Assembly: GCF_018137945.1 (NCBI RefSeq)
Contig: NZ_CP073089.1
Span: 806,001-870,000, forward strand
DNA length: 64,000 bases
Direction of reading: 5' to 3'
Origin: Brevibacterium sp. W7.2
GTDB lineage: Bacteria; Actinomycetota; Actinomycetes; Actinomycetales; Brevibacteriaceae
Each line of letters starts with the position of its first letter. Position 1 is the stretch's first letter. Under the pieces are notes generated by a model, which ran no database searches, was not told the DNA's origin, and saw nothing but the letters and a program-made list of their open reading frames with translations. The translations under genes were made by a program, and so were the position numbers. This document shows, piece by piece, positions 42,513 through 52,466 of this stretch.

Positions 42513-42569
42513 GGACTCCAGTCTTCCCCGCGGCCGGGAGGTCCGGTAGACGGTGATTTCGCGTCGACC

Positions 42570-42586
42570 CATATCGAATTGATATG
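42570..42586. promoter_or_regulatory. LysR-box palindrome between yeiH-like and lysR genes
   Basis: CATATC-GAATT-GATATG, which contains the T-N11-A core of LysR sites. Centred 22 bases before the LysR start. Likely site for autoregulation and for control of the exporter. Confidence 0.65.
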
Positions 42587-42599
42587 CCATGATGGCGGT

Positions 42600-43514
42600 A
42601 TGCGCGATGTGTCGGATATGCAGCGGTGGCCGGAGCTGCGGGCCCTCGGGCTGCTCGTCGCCCTGAGCGGGGGCGCGCAGTCGATCGGTCAGGCCGCCGA
42701 GGCGGTCGGCATCGCCCAGCCCAACGCCTCCCGCAGCCTCACCGGCCTCGAACGCGAACTCGGAGTCCCCCTCCTCACGCGCTCGCCGCGCGGCACCGAA
42801 CTCACCGCCGAGGGCCAGGCCGTGGCCGAATGGGCCGCGCAGGTCATCGACGCCTACAGTGCCCTCAACGCCGGCACCCGCGCCATCCAGGAGGCGCGGG
42901 CGGGGAACGTGCGCGTCTGCGCGTCCCTGACCGTCGCCGAATACCTCCTGCCGAGCTATCTCGCGACCTTCACCTCGGCGCATCCGGGCATCGACGTCGG
43001 CCTCGGGGTCGAGAACTCCGCGGCCGTCGTCGCCGAGGTCCGCGCGCAGCGCTGCGACATCGGCCTTGTCGAATCCGTGTCCCTGCCGCCGGGGTTCCCC
43101 GCCGCCGTCATCGGCCACGACCGCCTGATGATCGCCGCCGCCCCGTCCTATGGGCAGACGTGGACGGAGCCGATCACCGCCGAGGCGCTCGCCGGGATCC
43201 CTCTCCTCGTCCGTGAGGTCGGGTCGGGAACGCGGGAGGTCATCGACACCGCGCTCGCCGAGTTCGGCGGGGCGACGATCGCCGGGGAGTACCGGTCGAA
43301 CTCGGCGTTGAGGGTCGCCGCAGCCACGGGCGTCGCACCCGTCGTCCTCTCCGATCTCGCCCTGCGCGACGACTTCCGGGCGATGCGACTGGCCCCGCTG
43401 CCGGTCGCCGACGACGTCGACCTCGACCGGGCCCTCCATGCGCTGTGGTCGCCGAAGCGCAGGCTGTCGCAGGGGGCGCGGGCGCTTCTCGACCATATGA
43501 TCGCCGCACAGTAG
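42600..43514 (+). CDS. LysR-family transcriptional regulator
   Basis: 304 residues. N-terminal winged helix (WPELRALGLLVALSGGAQSIGQAAEAVGIAQPNASRSLTGLERELGVPLLTRSPRGTELTAEG) and a periplasmic-binding-like effector domain (GNVRVCASLTVAEYLLPSYLATF...). It is divergent from the YeiH-type exporter, as YeiE is in E. coli, and probably controls it. The reading frame is open far upstream through the yeiH-like gene, but ATG 42600 matches the family start. A weak CATGAT lies six bases before the ATG. Confidence 0.9.
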   Translation: MRDVSDMQRWPELRALGLLVALSGGAQSIGQAAEAVGIAQPNASRSLTGLERELGVPLLTRSPRGTELTAEGQAVAEWAAQVIDAYSALNAGTRAIQEARAGNVRVCASLTVAEYLLPSYLATFTSAHPGIDVGLGVENSAAVVAEVRAQRCDIGLVESVSLPPGFPAAVIGHDRLMIAAAPSYGQTWTEPITAEALAGIPLLVREVGSGTREVIDTALAEFGGATIAGEYRSNSALRVAAATGVAPVVLSDLALRDDFRAMRLAPLPVADDVDLDRALHALWSPKRRLSQGARALLDHMIAAQ

Positions 43515-43688
43515 TCGGTCGCGGCACAGTAGGCAGTCGCGCAGGGCAGGCCGTGCCGCAGACGACTGAGCCGTGCCGGACCGGCCGCGGTGGACTGAGC
43601 CGCGGCGGACTGGCTCGCACAGGCTTGGGCTGACCGCGCGGGCGAGACGTCAAAGCGGCGCGGCCTCCGCTCTGCCTATATTGAGGCC

Positions 43689-44957
43689 ATGACGACTCGT
43701 GACCCCGCACGCCCGACCCCTGCCTTCGCACCCGAGACCGTCCTCGTCGAGGCGGCCCGACCGCCGCGCGCGACCGGCGCCTCGGTCAACCCGCCGATCG
43801 AACTGTCCTCGACATTCATCGGCACCACCGAGGTGAATGACTCCGCGTACGCCTACGGACGGTTCGCGACTCCCGCCTGGACACCGTTCGAGGCCGCGCT
43901 CGGCGAACTCGAACACTCGGCGCTGCCGGCACTCGTCTTCGGATCGGGGCTCGCCGCGATCGCCGCGGTGCTCGCCCTCGTGCCCCGCGGCGGCACCCTC
44001 GTCATGCCCACGCACGCCTACCAGGGATCGCTCCAATCGGCACAGGAGCTCTCCGCGCGCGCCGGATTCTCCGTCGTCAGCGTCGACATCGCCGACACCG
44101 ACGCCGTCGTCGCCGCTCTCGACGACATTGTCACGGACGATGCCTCTGCCGGGAACGACGCCGGGGACGTCGCCGCCGGGGACAACGCCGGGGGCGAGAA
44201 ATCTGACCCCGGCACCGCCTCGGCGCTGCTGTGGATCGAATCCCCGACGAACCCGATGCTCGAGGTCGCCGACATGCCCGCCCTCATCGCCGCCGCACGT
44301 GAGCGCGGCATCCGCGTCGCCGTCGACAACACCTTCGCCACGCCCCTGCTCCAGACGCCGCTCGACCTCGGCGCCGACATTGTCGTCCACTCGGTGACGA
44401 AGTACCTCGCCGGACACTCCGACGTCGTCCTCGGCGCCGTGATCACCGGCGACCCGGCACTCCGGGAGCTGCTGCTGACCGAGCGGTCGATGCGCGGGGC
44501 GATCGCCGGGCCCTTCGAGGTGTGGCTGGCATTGCGCGGGATGCGCACGCTGTCGGTCCGGCTCGAGCGCGCGCAGGACAATGCCCAGATCCTCTCCGAG
44601 CGCCTGAGCCGCCGTGCCGGTGTCGCCGAGGTCCGCTACCCGGGACTGCCCGCCGACCCCGGTCACGCACGGGCGAGCGCACAGATGGCCGGGTTCGGCG
44701 CGATCGTCGCCTTCACCGTCGACACAGCGGAGCAGGCCACCGCGATCGCCGAGGCGGTCCGGCTGTGGACGCCGGCGACCTCGCTCGGCGGGGTCGAGTC
44801 CCTCATCGAACGCCGGCGCCGCCATGCCTCGGAGCCGACCTCGGTGCCCGAAGGCCTGCTGCGCCTGAGCGTCGGCATCGAACACGTCGACGACCTCTGG
44901 GCCGACCTCGACGCCGCGATCACCGCGGCCACGGGGGAGACCGGAGACGGCGTGTGA
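43689..44957 (+). CDS. Cys/Met metabolism PLP enzyme (cystathionine gamma-synthase/lyase type)
   Basis: 422 residues. Fold type I trans-sulfuration enzyme: YGRFATPAWTPFEAALGELE, FGSGLAAIAAVL, WIESPTNPMLEVADMPALI, VDNTFATPLLQTPLDLGADIVVHSVTKYLAGHSD (PLP Lys238), and the C-terminal ATSLGGVESLIERR. It cannot be assigned safely to synthase, lyase or sulfhydrylase. Residues about 150-177 are an extra acidic Gly/Ala/Asp repeat loop absent from typical members. TATATT lies exactly six bases before ATG 43689, so a leaderless mRNA is likely. Confidence 0.85.
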   Translation: MTTRDPARPTPAFAPETVLVEAARPPRATGASVNPPIELSSTFIGTTEVNDSAYAYGRFATPAWTPFEAALGELEHSALPALVFGSGLAAIAAVLALVPRGGTLVMPTHAYQGSLQSAQELSARAGFSVVSVDIADTDAVVAALDDIVTDDASAGNDAGDVAAGDNAGGEKSDPGTASALLWIESPTNPMLEVADMPALIAAARERGIRVAVDNTFATPLLQTPLDLGADIVVHSVTKYLAGHSDVVLGAVITGDPALRELLLTERSMRGAIAGPFEVWLALRGMRTLSVRLERAQDNAQILSERLSRRAGVAEVRYPGLPADPGHARASAQMAGFGAIVAFTVDTAEQATAIAEAVRLWTPATSLGGVESLIERRRRHASEPTSVPEGLLRLSVGIEHVDDLWADLDAAITAATGETGDGV

Positions 44958-45035
44958 GCGGCGACCCTCGTGTGAGGTGACCCGCCCGTGACTCGAGAAT
45001 TCCTCCTCGCGTTGCAGAAGTGTGACCCACGACAA

Positions 45036-45051
45036 CTTAACGTGCGTTAAG
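45036..45051. promoter_or_regulatory. 16-bp palindromic operator upstream of the enoyl-CoA hydratase gene
   Basis: CTTAACG-TG-CGTTAAG, perfect 7-base arms, 43 bases before the TTG start. It resembles TetR-family sites controlling fatty-acid or acyl-CoA genes. No TetR gene is present in the window. Confidence 0.6.
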
Positions 45052-45093
45052 CTTGGCGCAGGGAAACCCATCTCCGTCAGCGAAGGAGCCGTC

Positions 45094-45852
45094 TTGAGCT
45101 CAAGTGTCCTCGTCGATCACCGTGACGGTGTCGCGACCATCGCGATCAACCGCCCCGACACCCTCAACGCGCTCAATGCCGAAGCGTTCCGCCGCCTCGG
45201 GGAGGCCATCGCCGAGGCGGCGGCCGATGCCCGCGTCATCATCCTCACCGGCAGTGACCGATCCTTCAGCTCGGGTGCTGACCTCCAGAGCGGCAACGAC
45301 GACGTCACCCTCGATCTCGACGAGGCCAACGCGATCATCCGCGCGCTCATCGATGTGCCCGTTCCCACCATCGCCGCGGTGTCTGGGCCGGCCGCCGGGA
45401 TCGGCTGCTCGCTGGCGCTGGCCTGCGACTACGTCGTGATGAGCGAGGACTCCTACCTCATGCTCGCCTTCGCGAAGATCGGCCTCATGCCCGACGGCGG
45501 GGCCACCGCCCTCGTCGCCGCCTCGGCGGGTCGCCACCGCGCGATGAAGATGGCGCTGACGGCCGAGAAGGTGTGGGCACCGGAGGCCCTCAACTGGGGA
45601 CTGGCGAGCGAGGTCGTGCCCGCCGGGGAGCAGCTCACCCGCGCCCGTGCACTCGGCACCGCCTGGGCCCAGGGCGCACCGCTGGCCTTCTCCCGCTCGA
45701 AGTCGGCGATCAACGAAGCGAGCCTGACCTCCCTCGACGACGCCTTCAGCCGGGAATCGGCCGATCAGACCTACCTGCGCGGCACCCGCGACTTCGCCGA
45801 GGGGGTGTCGGCCTTCATCGAGAAACGCGTCCCCCGCTTCGTCGGCCGGTGA
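45094..45852 (+). CDS. Enoyl-CoA hydratase/isomerase family protein
   Basis: 252 residues from TTG 45094, which has AAGGAG seven bases upstream; the ORF extends to 45022 but that part spans the operator. Crotonase motifs: VATIAINRPDTLNALNAEAF, FSSGADLQ (first oxyanion strand), GPAAGIGCSLALACDYVVMSEDSYL (second oxyanion Gly) and LMPDGGATALVAASAGRHRAMKMALTAE. The hydratase glutamates are partly replaced (PDGGAT), so isomerase or another crotonase activity is possible. It probably forms an operon with the acyl-CoA ligase 87 bases downstream. Confidence 0.88.
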   Translation: MSSSVLVDHRDGVATIAINRPDTLNALNAEAFRRLGEAIAEAAADARVIILTGSDRSFSSGADLQSGNDDVTLDLDEANAIIRALIDVPVPTIAAVSGPAAGIGCSLALACDYVVMSEDSYLMLAFAKIGLMPDGGATALVAASAGRHRAMKMALTAEKVWAPEALNWGLASEVVPAGEQLTRARALGTAWAQGAPLAFSRSKSAINEASLTSLDDAFSRESADQTYLRGTRDFAEGVSAFIEKRVPRFVGR

Positions 45853-45939
45853 CGCCGACTCGCCGCGGCACCCGCCCCCGCCTCGGCGAGCTCACCCGCA
45901 CCACAAGCCCCACCACGAGTGAACGAACAAAGGAGTCTC

Positions 45940-47577
<1,638 letters not shown>

Positions 47578-47656
47578 TCCGCTCCCAGGGACTGTCCAGT
47601 CCCTCTCCAGGTGAAGGGCCTGGTCGAGCTGTAGTTGAAGTTTGTACGGTGACAGT

Positions 47657-48379
47657 ATGACGAACTCAACTGCAGCTCGCCGGCCCTTCTACTCCCGTCC
47701 GCTCGTGTGGATCATCGCTCTCATCGCCATCGCTGTGCTCGTCGCGGGCGCGCTGGTCGGCACGAAGCTCTACACCTCATCACAGAACACCGCGGCTCCC
47801 ACGGAGTTCGCCAACGAGGACATCGCCTCAGGCTCAGGAGGCGCCGACGGTGCGGCAGGGAGCATCGCCGGGCAGTGGACGATCGGGGAGGGATCGGAGG
47901 CCGGATACCGGGTCGACGAGGTCCTCAACGGCGAGGACGTCACCGTCGTCGGTCGCACTCCCGACGTCACGGGCGACATCACGATCGACGGCAGCGAGCT
48001 CACGGCCGGGACGGTGAGCGTCGATCTGCGGACCGTGACGACCGACAGCTCCCGGCGCGACAACTACTTCTCCGGGCAGGCCATCGATACGAATGCGAAC
48101 CCGGAGGCGACGTTCACCGCGACCGGACCGGTCGATCTCACAGCGCTGAGCGACTCCGGCAGCGCCGAGATCGACATCCCGGGCACCCTCGAGATCAACG
48201 GGCAGACCCAGGAGGCGACGGCGCAGACGACGGCGACCCGCGCCGACACCGGCCTCTCCGTCGTCGGTGCGATCGACGTGACCTGGCAGGACTACGGAGT
48301 GGAACCGCCGAACCTCGGCTTCGTCTCCGTCGAGGATGCCGGCGTCGTCGAATTCTCCCTCGCGCTCACCCAGGGCTGA
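47657..48379 (+). CDS. YceI-family lipid-binding protein with N-terminal membrane anchor
   Basis: 240 residues. A single N-terminal membrane helix (about 18-40, PLVWIIALIAIAVLVAGALVG), a Gly/Ala/Ser linker, then a YceI beta-barrel (AGQWTIGEGSEAGYRVDEVL ... GDITIDGSELTAGTVSVDLRTVTTDSSRRDNYFSGQAIDT ... GTLEINGQTQEAT). YceI proteins bind isoprenoid or fatty lipids; here the domain faces outside the membrane. TACGGT lies six bases before ATG 47657, consistent with a leaderless start. Single gene convergent with chrA. Confidence 0.9.
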   Translation: MTNSTAARRPFYSRPLVWIIALIAIAVLVAGALVGTKLYTSSQNTAAPTEFANEDIASGSGGADGAAGSIAGQWTIGEGSEAGYRVDEVLNGEDVTVVGRTPDVTGDITIDGSELTAGTVSVDLRTVTTDSSRRDNYFSGQAIDTNANPEATFTATGPVDLTALSDSGSAEIDIPGTLEINGQTQEATAQTTATRADTGLSVVGAIDVTWQDYGVEPPNLGFVSVEDAGVVEFSLALTQG

Positions 48380-48390
48380 GGCCCGAATCC

Positions 48391-48418
48391 CGCCCCCGAT
48401 CCCAGCCGATCGGGGGCG
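48391..48418. terminator. Bidirectional terminator between yceI-like and chrA genes
   Basis: Perfect 11-base arms (CGCCCCCGATC/GATCGGGGGCG) around CCAGCC, lying between the two convergent stops. Confidence 0.85.
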
Positions 48419-48425
48419 AGTGCGC

Positions 48426-49736
48426 TCAGAGCGCGATCGCGCCGATCGCCGCGGCGATGAGGACGACGGCCCAGGCCGGCAGGTTCCAGCGGGTCAGGGC
48501 GATGAACGCGGCGAGTGCGATCGCCAGCGTCGCCGGGCTGGTGATGCCCTCGACGAACACCGGGTCGAAGAGTGCGGCGCCGAGGAGGCCGACGACGGCG
48601 GCGTTGACCCCGAGCAGGGCGCGGCGGGCGTGGACCGAGCCGTGGAGGCTCTGCCAGAACGGCAGGGCCCCGACGGTGAGCAGCCCGGCGGGGAGGAAGA
48701 TCGCGAGCAGCGCGATCGTCGCACCGAGGAGGCCCGTCGGCTCCGTCGTCATCGACGCTCCGAGGAAGGCCGCGAAGGTGAAGAGCGGTCCGGGCACCGC
48801 CTGCGCCGCACCGTAGCCGGCGAGGAAGGTCTCACTGTCGACGAGGCCGGCCCGCACCGTCTCCGCATCGAGCAGCGGCAGGACGACATGGCCTCCGCCG
48901 AAGACGAGCGAACCGGCGCGGTAGAAGATGTCGGTCAGCCGCAGCGTCGGATCACCGGTGAGCGCCGTCGCGATCGGCAGGAGGACGAGGAGGGCCGCGA
49001 AGACGAGGAGAGCGGCGGCTCCGACCCTCTTCGACACGGAGACCCGGAACCCCGTCGGCGCGCTCGCCTCCGACTCCGCTGACCGGCCCGACTCGGTCCC
49101 GTCCGAGGACTCTGTCTCCTCCGCGGAGGCCGACGTCTCCTCCGCGGCCGCGGCGGCCGCCTCGGCGCGGATTGTCGCCTCCTCCGGTCGCAGCCAGGTG
49201 AGGCCGAGACCGGCTCCGACGATGATCGCGAGCACCTGCACGATGGGGAAGGGGATGAGGAGGACGATGACCGCGGCGAGGCCGGCGATCGTCGCGCGTT
49301 TGGCATCCGGGGCCAGCGACTTCCCCATCCCGAGGACGGCGCCGGCGACGATGGCGACGGCAGCGGCCTTGACGCCGTCGAGCCATCCAGTGCCGAGCGC
49401 GTCCCCGAACGCGTCGAATCCGTAGGCGAAGGCGACGAGCACGATCGCCGAGGGCATGGTGAACGCGAACCACGCCGCGAGCAGGCCGCCGAACCCGGCG
49501 CGCTGCAGACCGATGGCCATGCCGACCTGCGATGATGCCGGCCCGGGAAGAAACTGGCAGAGCGCGACGACATCGGCGTAGGCGGAGTCGGTCAGCCACC
49601 GGCGGCGGACGACGAAGGTCTCGCGGAAGTAGCCGAGGTGCGCGACGGGGCCGCCGAAGGAGGTGAGACCGAGGCGCAGGAAGACGCGGAAGACCTCGCC
49701 CACCGTGCCCGGGTGCCGCGTGACCGTTGTGCTCAT
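48426..49736 (-). CDS. chrA: Chromate transporter, long-chain CHR family
   Basis: 436 residues with two homologous CHR domains (about 10-185 and 255-430). The first has FLRLGLTSFGGPVAHLGYFRETFVVRRRWL and CQFLPGPASSQVG; the second has AGSLVFGGGHVVLPLLDAETV and GYGAAQAVPGPLFTFAAFLGA. The linker (about 187-235) is rich in Ala, Glu and Ser. Exports chromate coupled to the membrane potential. SD AGGAG precedes ATG 49736. There is no chrB-like regulator beside it. Confidence 0.92.
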   Translation of the reverse strand: MSTTVTRHPGTVGEVFRVFLRLGLTSFGGPVAHLGYFRETFVVRRRWLTDSAYADVVALCQFLPGPASSQVGMAIGLQRAGFGGLLAAWFAFTMPSAIVLVAFAYGFDAFGDALGTGWLDGVKAAAVAIVAGAVLGMGKSLAPDAKRATIAGLAAVIVLLIPFPIVQVLAIIVGAGLGLTWLRPEEATIRAEAAAAAAEETSASAEETESSDGTESGRSAESEASAPTGFRVSVSKRVGAAALLVFAALLVLLPIATALTGDPTLRLTDIFYRAGSLVFGGGHVVLPLLDAETVRAGLVDSETFLAGYGAAQAVPGPLFTFAAFLGASMTTEPTGLLGATIALLAIFLPAGLLTVGALPFWQSLHGSVHARRALLGVNAAVVGLLGAALFDPVFVEGITSPATLAIALAAFIALTRWNLPAWAVVLIAAAIGAIAL

Positions 49737-49889
49737 CCGCTCTCCTCGTTCATCGACTCGCGCACCGACCGCCGTGTGCGGGCCGCGCCCGCGGCCCAGT
49801 CAACGGCGTGAACATGACGGACAGGTGAACTCGGCCCCGAGAGCGTCGAGACCCGGGAGCGTCGTGCCGCGGACGAGACCGCCCCCGGC

Positions 49890-50753
49890 TCACGGATGGT
49901 GGAGGAGGTATGTGCCGCCCTTGAGGCACGTGTCGAGGACCCAGCCGTCGGCGACGAGGGCGGTGAGCGACTCGCGCAGGGCCAAGCGCCACCTTGTCGC
50001 GAGTTCGGGGTCGTGGCGGCGGAGGTTCTCGATGTCGGAGGGGAAGTCGAGGGAGACGACGGCGGCCTCCCGCGGCACCTCGGCGACGAGCGGGGCACCC
50101 GACTCGTCGGCGCGCAGGCACGCGAACGCGGCGTCGGCGGAGACCGCGGGCACCCGGGCCGGCCGGTCGAGCGGCCACGACACCATCATCCGGTCGCTGG
50201 CCTGACCGGCGTTGACGCCGTCGCGCATCTGCCCGTAGAAGTCCTCGAGGTATTCGACCATGCTCACGCCGAGGCGCTGGAAGTTGAAGTACGCGTTGCG
50301 GGCGATGAGCGGATCGAACGTCCACGTCATCTCCGTGATCCCCAGCCGCAGACACCACAGCCGCTGGTGGAGCTTCATCGCCGATCCCGCGCCGTGCCCG
50401 ATGTGCTCGTGCCGAACCCCGGCGATGTGGGAGTGCATGACGGTGCCGAGCGGCTGGCCGAAGAATCCGATCGTCACCCCGATCATCTCCGCAGGGTCGT
50501 CACGGCTGTACGCCGCCGAGACGTAGTTGCCGGCATGGGCGAAGGCGACGATGAGCCCGGGTTCGAGGACGTTCGTGCCGGTCTGGTCGACGTTCCACAC
50601 CTCGTCGAGGAGCAGTGAGGCCTCGGCCGCCTCGGCGGCGGTGTGGAGTTCCCGGACCTCGACGTTCGCCATCTCGGCGGCGGCCGCGAACTCGTCCTCG
50701 GCCACAGCCAGGGTCTCGGAGTCGACGGGTCTGAGTCCGGGGTGCGCTGCCAT
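49890..50753 (-). CDS. GNAT-superfamily protein (COG3375 type)
   Basis: 287 residues. The region AAEASLLLDEVW, VAFAHAGNYVSAAYSRDDPAEMIGVTIGFFGQPLGTVMHSHIAGVRHEHIGHGAGSAMKLHQRLWCLRLGITEMTWTFDPLIARNAYFNFQRLGV is characteristic of the COG3375 predicted acetyltransferases. The acetyl-CoA loop is weak (HIGHGAGSAMK). Substrate unknown. ATG 50753 is preferred; CACAAT lies exactly six bases before it on the minus strand. Divergent from the hydroxyacyl-CoA dehydrogenase gene. Confidence 0.8.
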   Translation of the reverse strand: MAAHPGLRPVDSETLAVAEDEFAAAAEMANVEVRELHTAAEAAEASLLLDEVWNVDQTGTNVLEPGLIVAFAHAGNYVSAAYSRDDPAEMIGVTIGFFGQPLGTVMHSHIAGVRHEHIGHGAGSAMKLHQRLWCLRLGITEMTWTFDPLIARNAYFNFQRLGVSMVEYLEDFYGQMRDGVNAGQASDRMMVSWPLDRPARVPAVSADAAFACLRADESGAPLVAEVPREAAVVSLDFPSDIENLRRHDPELATRWRLALRESLTALVADGWVLDTCLKGGTYLLHHP

Positions 50754-50851
50754 GGTGTCATTGTGCCACTGAACGCCCCGGTGAGAGCCGTCACGGGCGA
50801 AGATTTTCGTCGCTCTCAAGGGCCCCTGCCGTGCCGGTATAGCCTGGGTGC

Positions 50852-51826
50852 ATGTCGTTCACAGTCGCCGTCATCGGGGCCGGCACCATCGGCCGCTCCT
50901 TCGCCCGTCTCTTCGCCGGTTCGGGATACGACGTCGCCGTCGTCGATCCCCGGGACGACCTCGCCGAGGTAGTCGCAGGCATCCGTGCCGACGTTCGCAC
51001 CGATGCCGCCGCCCGTGCCGCAGCCGTGGAGGAGCGCGACCCCGACCTCGTCGGCTCGGACCTCGACGAGACGGCCGCGCGGGCACGGACCGGCACCGTC
51101 GACCTCGCGGACTCGCTCGAGGAGGCGGTCGCCTCGGCGGGATTCGTCCAGGAGTCCGGCCCCGAGGACCCGGACGAGAAGCCCCGGCTCTTCGCCCGGA
51201 TCGCCGCGGCGGCACCGGCTGGGGCGGTGCTCGCGACCTCGTCGTCGACGATCCCCGCCTCCCACCTCGTCGGTGCCCTGCCCGCCGAGGCGGCCGCCCG
51301 GGTCATCGTCGGCCACCCGTTCAACCCGCCGCACCTCATGCCGCTCGTCGAAGTCGTCCCCTCCCCGGTCACGAGCTCCGAGACGCTCACCCGCGCCGTC
51401 GAGTTCTACCGCAGCTGCGGACGCGAACCCGTCGTCCTCGCCCGCGAGGTCCGCGGATTCGTCGGCAATCGCCTGCAGAACGCGCTGCTCAAGGAGGCGA
51501 TCGCGCTCGTCGAGAACGGGGTCGTCACCGCCGCCGACCTCGATGCGGTGATGCGGAACTCACTGGGCCTGCGGTGGGCGGCCGTCGGCCAGTTCGAGGG
51601 CATGCACCACGGCGGGGGAGAGGCCGGGATCCGCGGGTTCATGCACCACATCGGCCCGGCGTTCGCCGCGATCGACGACCTGCCGCTCGACCTCGGCGAT
51701 GAGGCGATGGAGACGGTGTTCGCGCAGGTCGAGGACGCCTATGGGGCGACGCCGAGTCCGGCCGCGGCTGCCGAGCGCGACCGGATCCAGCGCGCCGTGC
51801 TCAGAGCGCGCGGGCAGGCGCAGTAG
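50852..51826 (+). CDS. 3-hydroxyacyl-CoA dehydrogenase family protein
   Basis: 324 residues. Rossmann NAD-binding motif VAVIGAGTIGRSFARLFAGSGYDVAVVD, then FVQESGPEDPDEK, SSSTIPAS, GHPFNPPHLMPLVEVVP, and the C-terminal helical domain (GFVGNRLQNALLKEAIALVENGVVTAADLDAVMRNSLGLRWA). The size and QFEGMHHGGGEAG region resemble L-gulonate 3-dehydrogenase/lambda-crystallin or carnitine dehydrogenase relatives more than beta-oxidation enzymes. TAGCCT lies six bases before ATG 50852 (leaderless). A 20-base imperfect direct repeat (GCGCGCGGGCAGGCGCAGTA-like) straddles the stop codon. Confidence 0.87.
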   Translation: MSFTVAVIGAGTIGRSFARLFAGSGYDVAVVDPRDDLAEVVAGIRADVRTDAAARAAAVEERDPDLVGSDLDETAARARTGTVDLADSLEEAVASAGFVQESGPEDPDEKPRLFARIAAAAPAGAVLATSSSTIPASHLVGALPAEAAARVIVGHPFNPPHLMPLVEVVPSPVTSSETLTRAVEFYRSCGREPVVLAREVRGFVGNRLQNALLKEAIALVENGVVTAADLDAVMRNSLGLRWAAVGQFEGMHHGGGEAGIRGFMHHIGPAFAAIDDLPLDLGDEAMETVFAQVEDAYGATPSPAAAAERDRIQRAVLRARGQAQ

Positions 51827-51876
51827 CGCGCGGGCACGCGCAGCAGTGCGGGGTCACGCCCAGCCCTGAGACCAGC

Positions 51877-52230
51877 TCAGACGGCGCCGACGTAGAAGTA
51901 CGAGGTGCGGGTGCTGATGAGGCCCTCGGCGTCGAAGCGGAAGAAGTCGGCGAAGCCCACCGTCGTCTCCGAGCCGTCCTTGAGACGACCGGCGAAGGTG
52001 CCGCGGCTGGCGGCGGCCTCACCGTCGACGAGGATCTCGGCGAGTTCGTGGGCACCGGATTCGATGACGCGCTCGCCGAGGTAGAAGTCCGTGATCTGCT
52101 GCCCGACCATCGTCGGGTAGCCGGGACGGTCGTAGGTGGCGTCGGCGGCGAAGAGCGCGGCGGTGGCCACGGGATCCCCGGCGTCGACGGTCGTGTAGTA
52201 GCGCTTGACGAGATCTGTGACTGAGGTCAT
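51877..52230 (-). CDS. NTF2/SnoaL-like small protein
   Basis: 117 residues forming one SnoaL-like cone fold: VTDLVKRYYTTVDAGDPVATAALFAADATYDRPGYPTMVGQQITDFYLGERV, ending RFDAEGLISTRTSYFYVGAV. Such proteins are small isomerases, hydrolases or ligand binders; function here unknown. TAAGTT (minus strand, 52242-52237) lies six bases before ATG 52230, so the mRNA is probably leaderless. It sits between the dehydrogenase and the aldehyde dehydrogenase genes. Confidence 0.85.
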   Translation of the reverse strand: MTSVTDLVKRYYTTVDAGDPVATAALFAADATYDRPGYPTMVGQQITDFYLGERVIESGAHELAEILVDGEAAASRGTFAGRLKDGSETTVGFADFFRFDAEGLISTRTSYFYVGAV

Positions 52231-52466
52231 AGCGCCAACTTAGCAGTCGCCGCCGGTGCCCGGGGGTCGAGGCATCGATCCCCGGGCATCCGCGGGCGAG
52301 CGAGGCGAGCATGCCGGCACGAGCAAGCATCCAGGGAATTCGGTGGGAAGGGGAATTGCCGCGGACCCGGATCGGCCATAGCGTGGGACGTACACGCGGT
52401 GACCACCTCGGCGAGGGCCTGCGGTCACCGACGATTCCCGGCATCGAAGCAGAGAAGAGGTCCATC

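Noticed and set aside
41343..42599. N-terminal extension of the LysR gene through the yeiH-like region
   Set aside because: The extension is the antisense shadow of the YeiH-type gene; the LysR family start is ATG 42600.
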